Assembly (NCBI GenBank): GCA_030248065.1
Contig: JASAMV010003251.1
Span: forward strand, 107,840 to 171,839
Direction of reading: 5' to 3'
Length of the DNA stretch: 64,000 bases
Source of the DNA: Rhynchonema sp. JSB1_4
Taxonomy: Eukaryota; Nematoda; Chromadorea; Monhysterida; Xyalidae
Made by a program: the position numbers and the translations under genes. The notes beneath the pieces were generated by a model. It ran no database searches. It was not told where the DNA came from and worked only from the letters and a program-made list of their open reading frames with translations. Positions 45,190-55,450 of this stretch are shown here, one piece after another; position 1 is the first letter of the stretch, and the number at the start of each line of letters is the position of its first letter.

Positions 45190-46502
45190 TTAACGGGATA
45201 CAGAGACGGTGTAATTTTGGTGATGATGTCCTGAATAATGTATGTCTTTGCGTGTCTGCCTTTAGCATACTCGTTGTACCGTGTATATTCACTTTGAGAG
45301 TTCACTTTCGCGGTTTACTTTGAACTTTTATTTTTGGTATTTGAATGGATTGTAAACCGTTTCTTGATAATAAACATGTCGTACACCGTGAAACATTAGC
45401 CAACTTGGAGTTTTATTGTGTGTTATACCGTTTATGCAATGACAGACAGTGCTCTGCACCCATAAAATGGGTTAAAAGTCAACTTGCCGACCAGTCAAGT
45501 GATAAATGGTTCACTCACAAATACATTCGCAAAGCCGGTCAAAATGATGAGCAAGCCTGCTTTGCGTCACACAGGCACAAAGGAATGTCATCAAACAGCA
45601 TTCCCCATAAGGTTGACAAGCACTCCATGATGCAATAAGTTCAGTGAATCACTGCGGCTGCTAATATGCATCACATCAAGCCTTGTTATCCGTTTGCACG
45701 CGATCTATTTTCGACCTCTTTTCTTTCTTTGTTTGATTGCCAGCATCAGAGACTAAGCACCACATCAACCGCCTCATATTATGAAGACGGCCACTTGTCA
45801 TAGACGTGTAGTGCTGCTTTATGCAACCGTAATGGTCCACACCAGGACAGACATCCTGGTGACATGGAGACACAAAGAACGTCTCTGCTATGCGACGCCC
45901 GGATGTGTTTTGACATGGGTAACACAAAGAAGCTCTTGAGAAGAAACACCAGCTGAAAAGGGCGTCTGTTGTTTGTGTGTGGCTCTGCTCAGAACTATTT
46001 TGACTTCCTTTTATATTTTTTGCTTTTCCAATTCATCTTATTGCGAATCTTCATATCGATTACAGATCAATTTTAAGCTCTAAATTTTGCGTATATAGTG
46101 TTGGTGACAGGTCGAGCGGTAAGTGGTTTCTTAGTTATTCCAAAGGACAACTAGCATTTCTAGTATCATTCCAATTCAGCAGCGCGTGATCGGCAACCAG
46201 ACAGGCCGATGCCGGACGCAAGTCGCCCCCATGTGCGCTGCAACCAGCAAAACAGTGATAAACTTTCGAACAGCAAAAGGATTGGCAAGCAGCAGAAATC
46301 GACACTCTTGCTGATGAAGTTTTTGAAGGGTTACAAGGTCTGAGGTAAAATGACGTCATCGTATTTAGGTCGGATATTATACTTTGTGTGCCTATGTAGT
46401 TGCAGTCAGAAATATATGACTGCCCACTCGGTTAATCATCAACACAGCAGGAACAGTAGACGGCAGACAGCGGTCAATGGACAGAGCGGAGGAGGCAATC
46501 AG
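45190..46502. other. 3' flank of the Cys-rich exon and non-coding interval
   Basis: Bases 45190-45450 are homologous to 55198-55450, including the AATAAA and GAAACATNAGCCAACTTGG. Beyond that I see no exon or repeat that I can delimit. Confidence 0.5.
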
Positions 46503-46834
46503 TATAGTCCGTCCACCAGCTCATGGCACTTTGTGTTGCTGCTGGCTGGTTTGTTCCCTTCCTCTACGTTCTAATGAAAGAGAAATTGCGTGTGAGCGAT
46601 TTTGCAAAAAAACTGAAAAAATAATAATACGTGTCGAAAACGATTGAATTCGATCAAATTTAAAATTAAATTAAATTGAAATCTATAAAACACGTCGATT
46701 TCATAAAAATAGCAATTTATGAGCAAAAATAATTTTTTTCGGAAACTCAATTTCTCTTTCATTAGAATGTGGAGGAAGGGAACAAACCAGCCAGCAGCAA
46801 CACGGAGTGCCATGAGCTGGTGGACGGGCTATAC
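46503..46834. repeat. Palindromic MITE, TATAGTCCGTCCACC family
   Basis: Ends are TATAGTCCGTCCACCAGCTC and GAGCTGGTGGACGGGCTATA. Next comes GGTTTGTTCCCTTCCTCTAC and its inverse. The centre is AT-rich with AAATTAAATT repeats. It is nearly the same as 47842-48180; the more distant copy is at 8494. Confidence 0.88.
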
Positions 46835-47303
46835 AAGCAATCACTGTCCTGCTGGACACTTCTGCGTGGTAATGACTTCTCTGGATTTTGACTTCTATAC
46901 TTCCCGGAAGTCAGAAGTATATAAATTTACACCCAGCCAGATTGTCTTCTCGTTAAGTCAAAAAGTGAAAAATGAAAAAGTTACAGAGGATTAACTTTGG
47001 GTCACCCACACAAAGATGTTGCGCGGCCGACGGAGCACGAAGGTACGGCACGGCCCGGTTATACTTGCGAATAATCGTGGGACAGTTTTAAGGAGTCCAC
47101 AGTATGTTTGTGCGTATTCATTTCTGATTATTTTTTCTTGGGCCCGCATTCAAGTCGGACAAGTCGGTCGCACACTGCAGCGAACTGGCGGGCCCCCTTT
47201 TCACATATACGCTTCTACACTCACATCGAAAGTTGAAAAAGCGGATTAAACGGCTCTGCTTACGATTATGATACCAACTTGACTGCTCTCACTCATATTT
47301 TTC

Positions 47304-47659
47304 TACAAGTTGAAAAATGTTTGCTCTCGCAAACAAACCAATAGAAATATGGCTCTCCCCGTTCATATAAAAGTTTAATACAAGAGGCAAACAAGTTTCT
47401 CAATTCTGATCGAAACAGTTTGTCTGACCGAAGTTCATTTCAAGTTGAAGATTCTGACCCAAGCCATATTTGTGGTAATCCGGATTACCACAAATATGGC
47501 TTGGGTCAGAATCTTCAACTTGAAATGAACTTCAGTCAGACAAACTGTTTCGATCAGAATTGAGAAACTTGTTTGCCTCTTGTATTAAACTTTTATATGA
47601 ACGGGGAGAGCCATATTTCTATTGGTTTGTTTGCGAGAGCAAACATTTTTCAACTTGTA
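47304..47659. repeat. Near-perfect 356-bp palindrome
   Basis: The arms start TACAAGTTGAAAAATGTTTG and end with its exact inverse. They pair across a centre at GGTAATCCGGATTACC (47481/47482) with essentially no loop. Only one or two mismatches are visible (for example GACCGAAG against CTTCAGTC). No relative in the window, and no coding sequence. Transcribed, it would form a dsRNA stem of about 175 bp. Confidence 0.93.
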
Positions 47660-47841
47660 TCTCAGTTTTATATCGAGTTCGCAAAAATCACTTGATCAAG
47701 CAATCTCAATTCCATGGCAGTACCATTGGGTATTGATAGCATTACACAGTCCGACCCCGACGAACCCAAAAATGTGTCCTTATTTATGTACATGTCGTTG
47801 CCTTGTTTCATAAAGGCATCACGTGTGCCACACCCATAGCA

Positions 47842-48180
47842 TATAGTCCGTCCACCAGCTCATGGCACTTGTGTTGCTGCTGGCTGGTTTGTTCCCTTCA
47901 TCCACGTTCTAATGAAAGAGAAATTGATAGTGAGCGATTTTACAAAAAAACTAAAAAAAAATAATAAAATGTGTCGAAAAAGATTGAATTCGATCAAATT
48001 TTAATTTAAAATTAAATTAAATTAAAATCGATAAAACACGTCGATTTCATAAGAACAGCAATTTAGTAGCATAAAATATTTTTTTTCGAAAACTCAATTT
48101 CTCTTTCATTAGAACGTGGAGGATGGGAATAAATGGGCAAGCAGCATCAAAAAGTGACATGAGCTGGTGGACGGACTATA
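47842..48180. repeat. Palindromic MITE, TATAGTCCGTCCACC family
   Basis: Same ends as 46503-46834 (TATAGTCCGTCCACCAGCTC; GAGCTGGTGGACGGACTATA) and the same AT-rich core. The two copies lie 1.0 kb apart in the same orientation and flank the 47304 palindrome. Confidence 0.88.
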
Positions 48181-49567
48181 CAATGCAGCACACAACACAG
48201 CCAGGCAACAGACAGACCACACATAAGCACAGCATACGATGACGTCATGCAGTGTGTGTGTGCGTGTGAACGAACGCATTAGCAACACTCAACGCAGAAA
48301 CGTGAGTGAGATCACATACGTGATCTGAAACTTGATGTTTCAGGCCATATTGAGCTAAAAGAATCTCAAATTTGAATTCAGTATTGTTGAAAACATCTGT
48401 GTGCAAGTTTTCACCACAATTGGAGCATTTTTTCAATATTGAGTTCTGGTCTCGAACCAGGTTTCCGGGCTCAGACCATGACTTACGACAAAACGGATGA
48501 CACCATTAGATTTCTCGACCCCAAAAACCCCCATGCCGCACATGTTATTTGTGGCGTCAGATGCTTCTATTTATCAGGGACCAAGTTTTGATAGAAGCAG
48601 AAGAAGAAAGAATAATTATGCGCACTTTTTTCGCAACGTTTGGTCTCGTAACTTTTGACACCCTCAACTGATTGAGCCCAAATTTTACACAAACATCTAG
48701 CATAACTGGATGTCACTGGTTTGTAAGTTACTTGTCAATTGAGGCATCCTAAGTATTTTTACGAGCGAAACAAAATTTTACATCCGTCACTAATTCACTC
48801 GAGCCATATTTGGGACATGTGCTACCGCGCATGCCCCGATTGCTTTTTTGTCACTCCACCCCTAAGTATCACTAATTGGTCATAAAGCGTAAGCACACAC
48901 ACCTAAAGTACCGCGTCATACAACAATGATAGCCAACTGAGCAAAAACGGATAAGACCCTTGTGGATGCAATGAGCCGTTACTCATTTTCGGATGGTTAC
49001 ATCGCTAGTGCGCACAAGCGTGGCGTCTGTCTTGGTGTTGCAAGGGTCCCAAACATGTGTTTATGGCCAAAACGTTGTTGATCTGCATTAGCTTCATCGA
49101 CACAAAGCCAAGCTTATGCAAAAATTGCCGGGTACACCTTTGTGCATTTTTGCTATACCTCACAGCTTTATGGTACCCAAAATTGTGTGCAGATTGACAT
49201 TACGCGTTGTAGAAAGTGAGGTGCGCGTCTGTTGTGGCCCAAACCCATGGTTTAACAATTTGACGGCGCACTGCGTACCTTCAACCATCTTTACTTTATT
49301 GCATTATTTGTATGTGGCTTTGATCTGACTTATGTATTTTGGCACTTCCCCTTTCTTTTCCCACAATTCACTTTTCTTGTGTCTTGGTAGCCCATATGTA
49401 AGACCAGGCAGAACTCGAACGTTTGACTGAAGGCTAAAGACATTTCGCGGAATAAAGGCTCGTCGAGGAACCAACATAACCAACATCCCCACTGACCACT
49501 AAATTCCTCAGTGATGGAAGACTGGGTTGCTCCACCACACAACTTTGATTTTGCTCCGTCCGCTGCA
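48181..49567. other. Non-coding interval
   Basis: Short open frames only. The 70-codon frame at 49116-49328 has no homology that I can see. A GTGTGTGTGCGTGTG tract lies near 48250. No repeat could be delimited. Confidence 0.4.
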
Positions 49568-49979
49568 GTAGCGTATTTAGGGGTGATTTGGGGTACGCAG
49601 CACCCCTTCAGCCGCATGAGGGTGTGCTGAGCACTCCCACTGAGAGGACCCAACACTGGATGGCAAGAGGGAGTTCGGAGAAAAAAGCTAATTTCGAAGC
49701 CAGCATTCCACACTGACACACTTCCAAACACTACCAAAAAATCGCGCGCTTCGCGCGTCAAATAGGCACAGCCGTTTTCCAACCACTGTTGATCAGCCCC
49801 CGGCATAAAAAGTCGAAAATTTCGCGCCTGTGAAGGAATCTCGGTGGTAATTCTTCTCAAAAGACAACTTTCGAACAGCCACCAGATAAAAATGGGATTT
49901 TTTAAACGGAAATAAGCACTGGATAAAAAGGTTTGTCCCGCCGGCACCCCCTAAATTCAGAACTAGGTAAATACGTTCC
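49568..49979. repeat. Element with TAGCGTATTTA/TAAATACGTT ends and a GCGCGCGAAGCGCGC hairpin
   Basis: The left end CAGTAGCGTATTTAGGGG is answered by CTAGGTAAATACGTTCCT on the right. Possible duplicated flanks are GTCCGCTG and ATCCGCTT (weak). The centre has the same GCGCGCTTCGCGCG hairpin type as the CAGTGGCGGATCC elements. A 39-bp segment (GAACTCAGAACAAGGTAAAT onward) is tandemly repeated just beyond the right end. The 205-codon minus-strand frame 49330-49947 crosses it and is not a gene. Confidence 0.55.
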
Positions 49980-51766
49980 TCATCCGCTTGAACTCAGAAC
50001 AAGGTAAATACGTTCCTCATCCGCTTTGGTTTGATCCCAGAACTACAACCAGGGTAAACACTATGCTTTATGTTATATTTGCCCGAAAAGAGGTCTAACA
50101 GGTTGGTGTTTTATTAATTGTTTGTGTCTTATCCACAAACTTAAAGCATAATTTCAGCCTGAACCACTGAACTGCGGACTGCGGGTGCCGAAAAAATAAA
50201 ACACGACTACTATCAGGCTAACGGAAGCGTGCAGCCAGGCGCACAATATTCTTCGATGACGACTGATTCTGCTGAAGTAAAGTTAACGAAGCATACAGTA
50301 GATGCAGCAGATGTGAACTTGTGAACGCAGTGCCGTGGCAAATCCAAATGCTGGTAGTGACAATCATTTTTTAACAGCAGCCAATCAGGTCTGAAAGTGC
50401 GAGCAGAGTGCATTAGGGAAGTTCCTGGACAGTTCCAGAATTGGGATGAACACATGTGTATAACAATGCGTCGGGTTTTGATGATAACTCGTCGATCCAA
50501 ACCAGATCCAAACTCGTGATCACAAGTTAACTCTGGGAGGACCCTACCTAGAACAGCAGTTTCGATTTTCTTCATCATCAAACAGTGATACAGCAGCAGA
50601 TGCAGGGTTGTGCGATTTAATATACTTGTGCGTCAGCCTGGCAGTGGCTTGTGCGCACAATAAATTCAAAGTATCAATAAATGGTGAAATCGATGTAAAT
50701 GAGATCCAACAGAATGACCTTTTCATGAAAGTTGCCGTCGCGGATTTGTTTCCGTAGCATTTTAAATCGATTTTCAGTCCCGTATTTTCAGTCCGTGTTT
50801 CCCGGCACCAGCCTCATCACGGAGGTTGCCCTACATTACTCTACAAATCGATAATCTACAAAATCGGCTGTGAACAGTGTAAAGCAATTTTCAAAGATAA
50901 AAACAGCATCGGTCGTAGATTGTTCCAAAAGGGGGTTCAGATTGTTTGAAGGGTTCAAATTACTCCAATTTCAAAAATTAAAAATACAATTGGCAGTTAC
51001 TTTCCCGTGTTTTATTGCACCTACATTTTGATCTGAACCATACTTATATTTGGCACATGTGCCAGTGCCTTGAACTCAATCGGGTGTGAACAATGCCAAA
51101 ATTTCCTTTCCGCTTTTTGCTGGTGCTACGTAAGATTATCACGAAATATTATTATATCTGTTTACAAGTTTTTGAAAAAGTAAGGTGCGGATTTATTATT
51201 CACCTTTCTTCTGCCGCCACACTATGATTCTTTTTTGAGTTCAGTTATGGTACATGTATGCTTGTCAAAATCACAAGGCCATCAAAAAAAATTGTGCAGT
51301 GGTGGTGTGTCAGTTGGTTACCTCGGTTTTTACAGATGTTATTCATTGGTTCAATAACCAACGGGAAGTCACTTTACTGTCCAAACCTGGTTTCTTTTTT
51401 TATCGAAAGGTGAGTTAGAACATATATGTACAGTATGTATATCTGTAGCATATATGCCTCCCAGATCAATAAAATAGACATCAGAAAGACCGTAAAGGCT
51501 TCGGAGAAGATAAAGCATCAGGCAGCGACCTCGGGTGGTGGCGGTAGTGATCGTCGCCGGGGCGCTCTGCACATGCGTGCGTGGTAAGAAGATCACGCTG
51601 GTGTCGGGAAACACGCACGGGCTGAAAATATCGGGCAATGATAATCTATGTTTACCACTGTCGCATTTTCGCACACAAAGAAGGACCGATTAAGAGGGGT
51701 GCGAAAATTGTGCACTGCAAAAGCTTTTATTAAACCAAGGCTGGGATTTATATTTATTTAGGGTTT
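49980..51766. other. Non-coding interval
   Basis: No supported exon. A short frame after TTTTCAG at about 50790 (SVFPGTSLITEVALHY) has an acceptor but no partner. Otherwise AT-rich unique sequence. Confidence 0.35.
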
Positions 51767-52369
51767 TTGGAGAATGGGTCAGCGGTTCGGGCTGTTGGCT
51801 TGTACTTTCTTCTTGCTCAAAGTGATCTGTGCTCAAAACCGGCTCTGCTCAATATTGTCCCGTATCCGACATATCCATGTGCCGAAATAGGAAACCTCGA
51901 CTTAGAAGTATGGATAATATCAGCCCATCATCATAGAATCCAAAACGTTCGTATACGCAGCGAAAAATGGATCTCCTTACGTTCGCGTGGGGCGCCAGCG
52001 ATCAGAAACGTAAAGAATTGCGCTAAGGAACGTATCGGTTTCCAGGCGCTCGGACCTCCAACGGACCTGCTGAAGACAAATCCCGAAATGGGCGGATTGC
52101 TACGGCCGGCACTAAATTCACATAGCCACAGGAAACCACGGATATTATGCAATGATCATTGTCAGGAATTAAAAACGCAAAATGTTCGTGCTGCAAACCA
52201 GTTCAACGACGGGTTTAGCAGAATGTTGGTGTTTATTTTGTATGGTAATTTTCTTCACGTTGTTGTAAAGTGTGGGTGGACCTCCGAAAAGGCGATTTGT
52301 GTCACGGTAAACTGGTTCGGACCTGACAAACACGACATCGATGACATATCATTTGACTTCGAACTATAA
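51767..52369 (+). CDS. Open frame of 200 codons overlapping a signal-peptide-like frame
   Basis: The longest stop-free frame in this part of the window ends FDFEL-TAA at 52369. It has scattered cysteines (CAEIG, NCAKER, LCNDHC, KCGWTSEKAICV) and no membrane segment. In the overlapping frame an ATG at 51775 starts MGQRFGLLACTFFLLKVICA, a textbook secretion signal. That frame closes after 38 codons. Either the signal exon splices out of this region, or an indel separates the signal from the long frame. No family is recognised. It may be a decayed secreted-protein gene related to the Cys-rich exon downstream at 55048. Confidence 0.35.
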   Translation: MENGSAVRAVGLYFLLAQSDLCSKPALLNIVPYPTYPCAEIGNLDLEVWIISAHHHRIQNVRIRSEKWISLRSRGAPAIRNVKNCAKERIGFQALGPPTDLLKTNPEMGGLLRPALNSHSHRKPRILCNDHCQELKTQNVRAANQFNDGFSRMLVFILYGNFLHVVVKCGWTSEKAICVTVNWFGPDKHDIDDISFDFEL

Positions 52370-52499
52370 AAAGATAGATTTGATTGAAATCGCTGTAGAA
52401 CGATTTTCCTCAAACATTAAAAAAGCAAAATGCACGTTCCAATAACGCCGTTACTGTTATCACCGTTTTGATTGTGAGTATCGTAGCCGATCCGGTTTC

Positions 52500-52796
52500 A
52501 AGATGGAATCAGTCCACTACCCGGCAAGCGGGAAATATCGCCAATGTGGCTTGACGGCAACTTCGGTACGCCGAACCTGTTTAATGACAATTTCGACTCA
52601 AATGGCAATGACACGGCAATTTCGGGTGTCAACGGATTTAACGGCAATCAAGGCTCAATTGTTTTAATGGCAACCGACTGTTTGTGATCCAATCGCCACT
52701 CTGGCGATTCTTCACGGACGCCCCAACCGCCTCGGACATTCGCCATTGTCGATACAGTCAGCAGGGATTCAAGTGTAGCAACAATGCAGACAGGTA
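52500..52796 (+). pseudogene. Possible decayed exon with repeated Asn/Gly/Phe motif
   Basis: One frame reads MWLDGNFGTPNLFNDNFDSN through SGVNGFNGNQGS. It then gives way, after an apparent shift, to the neighbouring frame reading CFNGNRLFVIQSPLWRFFTD and RHCRYSQQGFKCSNNADR up to a donor-like AG|GTATC at about 52796. Each frame alone hits a stop. The switch in the middle of a coding-looking stretch suggests a broken exon. Confidence 0.3.
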
Positions 52797-53684
52797 TCAT
52801 AGCACGTCAACTAAGACCGTAAATCATACCTTGTCGTTCCACCTCATATTGTGACGCACTTTCTAGCTGACGTTTAAAATTGTGCATCTCTGTAGGGACG
52901 AATCTCCATATAGCCTTGGAATGCAAAGCAGTGTAAAGTGACTTTGCTAAAAAAATATCACAAGATTCATTGTATTTTGTCCACACGCACTCCAGCTGAT
53001 TTCCTGTGTGCTTGTGAGCTTCAGAGCTGGTTACGTGGTTTACGTGTGCCTTTTTGGTATAAAGTGCGTTGTGAAGCAAAGACAGTTCACATTAGCATCC
53101 GCATACATGTCAGGTTTTACACGTATATTTACATGCGCTCATCGATGGCCCCTTTTTGGTGACCGGAAGTTTTTGGTTTCCAACCAGGCCTTCTCTAAGA
53201 TTCATCACCCGGAAAGAATTTATTGTTTGCATCATACGAAATTTACGATGCCGCCTCGATGATCACGTCACGATAAAAAGGGTTAATCGCACGTTTTCCG
53301 GAGTCTGTCAAGTCTGCAAAAAAGGCTGTACCAAGCCGAGGGCTCTATTTTGGGGGTGGGACTTAAAGGGTGTGCCTGAAGTATCCGAAACCATTAATTT
53401 TTTTGGTATCAAACAATTAAAAATCTGCCTATGCTTCCTTCTTTTTGCAAGACTTCACCCCTTTTCATGCTCTAAAACTCGAAATCAATGAAGTGACTTT
53501 CGGAGTTTAGTCAATTATCGGGCACAAAAAACCCATACAGTAATCGGAGACGTCAGACAGAGGCTTCGCTTTAAGTGGAAACACCGGCAGGGATCATCTA
53601 CCCCTATGCGAGGCACAGTGGTTGCAAAAATAGTTTTTTCATCTGAAAAAATATCAAAGTACCACGTTGAAAAAAATACTGTAT

Positions 53685-53912
53685 TCCCAAATTCGCTGCC
53701 GCACAGTAAAATACGCCCCATAGTTAATGTCAAGTTATAAACCCGAACGCTAACCATGCGCGGTTCTGAAACATTGCGCGCAGCTGCCTGGCTGGCTGGC
53801 AAGCTGCGTGTGTGTTGGCTGTCCGAATGTTTCACAAGGTGATCTTCGGGTTTAGAACCTGACATTAACTATGGGGAGTACTTTAGTGTGCGGCAGCGAA
53901 TTTGGAAATTTA
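53685..53912. repeat. Palindromic MITE with ACAGTAAAATACGCCCCATAG arms
   Basis: Ends are CCCAAATTCGCTGCCGCACA and GCAGCGAATTTGGAAATTTA. Inner arms TTAATGTCAAGTTATAAACC and its inverse surround a loop near 53790. It is the intact relative of the split element at 42553-43277. Confidence 0.8.
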
Positions 53913-55047
53913 CGACACCACAAACAGCACACGCTCTCCGTTCGTAAGCAAGGTGTCGTACACCACAGCTGCTGTTTGAATGGTCATGAGGTCATCTGAT
54001 GTATGCGCATTCTCGATGACCTGGTGTATCGCAAGTCGGTAAAAGCACGGCAAAAGCTCGCAAAAATTCATCGTCGTGTGTCGTTATCAGTTCTTCACCA
54101 CCGAGCATGCGTCAGGCAGAGCAAGAGGCCCGAGCCGTACAACAACGCAACGGGAGATATATGTTGCATTCACATAAACGGAATACAGCGCTGGATTTCT
54201 CTTTCGTTCAACTTTGGCGCAGGTTTCGATTAGGCTTAGGCTTAGGCCCCAGCCAGGAAGACCTGTGCACATTTCATAATGTCCGCGCCAAATTTAAAGC
54301 CTGAAACGAGGCCTCAACACACTAGAATACGCCAGTTTTGCGTCATATGGATTCCGTTTATGTGAATTCTATCTTCGCGTCACTAACGCAAACGTCATCA
54401 TAAAACTCTTTTCCGTATCCGACACTGATCATTTTTTTAGATTTCTCCAATCCTACTTCAATCGTCAATCAATGCAGTCCAGAAGCGCTGAGTGGTCTGT
54501 GTATCAATCGTCAGGTGACGGTCGACCCTGTTGTAGACAGGAAGCTGCACATGCAAATAAATTATTTTGTCATTTTATTTATGTAATTACAGGCGAATGA
54601 CCAATAGGTTTCTCCCGAATACGAACCCGGTGGGGGGGCTAATTTGGGAGACTTTCTTATGGGGCTTATTTAGAAAATTTTGTTTGTGCAAGACCTCAAT
54701 TTCGAAGTGTGTCCAGATATACCCGAAATGTTCACAACGTGTCTGACCGCAGGGACAGACAGGTTACTAGGTATGGTATGTACTAGACGGGACCTGTGCC
54801 GTGCCTACGGCCCGGCTACAGCGCCGCACCCGTGCCGTGCCACCCCCTCCCCCCCCCCCCCCCGAAGACCCGTTAGCATACCCAAAGCTGCCCGTGAAAC
54901 GTCTTCCTGTTTTAGTAGTATAGATGTATGTATCTACTCTCTTTTAGATCACGTGCCACCTGATGCGCTGACGAGGACCTGGTGCACCACTCGTCTGTGA
55001 ATCCAAAACGAAACGGGAGCAACCTATTTTCAACCCAATCTTTCCAG

Positions 55048-55197
55048 GCGTGCATCAAGGTAGACGTGAGAAATTCTGTGCATCACCCGTGGTGCCTGTG
55101 GGTCTTGATCTGAAATACACCGAACAACGCTGCGTCCGGGATTGGGACGCGGCCAACCCTGTTTGTCAAGGGGGACAGGTCACGCATGGTGGACCGT
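55048..55197 (+). pseudogene. Second copy of the Cys-rich terminal exon
   Basis: After an acceptor (CTTTCCAG) the frame reads GRREKFCASPVVPVGLDLKY, then RCVRDWDAANPVCQGGQVTH and GGP-TAG, matching 45010-45189. It has lost the LKC...GCF segment and the first cysteine of the YPDCENFC motif, and all changes are in frame. The 3' flank is also duplicated (55198-55450, AATAAA at 55414-55419). It could be the last exon of the decayed gene starting at 51775. Candidate middle exons are weak: 54450-54530 with CSPEALSGLCINRQ, and 54690-54760 with FEVCPDIPEMFTTC. Confidence 0.45.
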
Positions 55198-55450
55198 AGG
55201 TCACATGATTACAAAGACAGTGTGTCATTTTGGTGATGGTGGTCTGAATATCACAAGGGAGAACTTACAAGTACATACCTACATGATAGCTTTATATGCT
55301 TGTCTGCAAGCGGATGCCTTTAGCATTCTCTTTGTACCGCGTATTCAGTTTGACAGTTCACTTTGAACTATTATTTTGATTATGTATGTGGGTGGTGTAA
55401 ACCGTTGTTTGATAATAAACGTGCCTTACACTGTGAAACATCAGCCAACT

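Noticed and set aside
49330..49947. 205-codon minus-strand open frame
   Set aside because: It runs through the repeat element at 49568-49979 and has low-complexity GCGCGC sequence, with no family signature.
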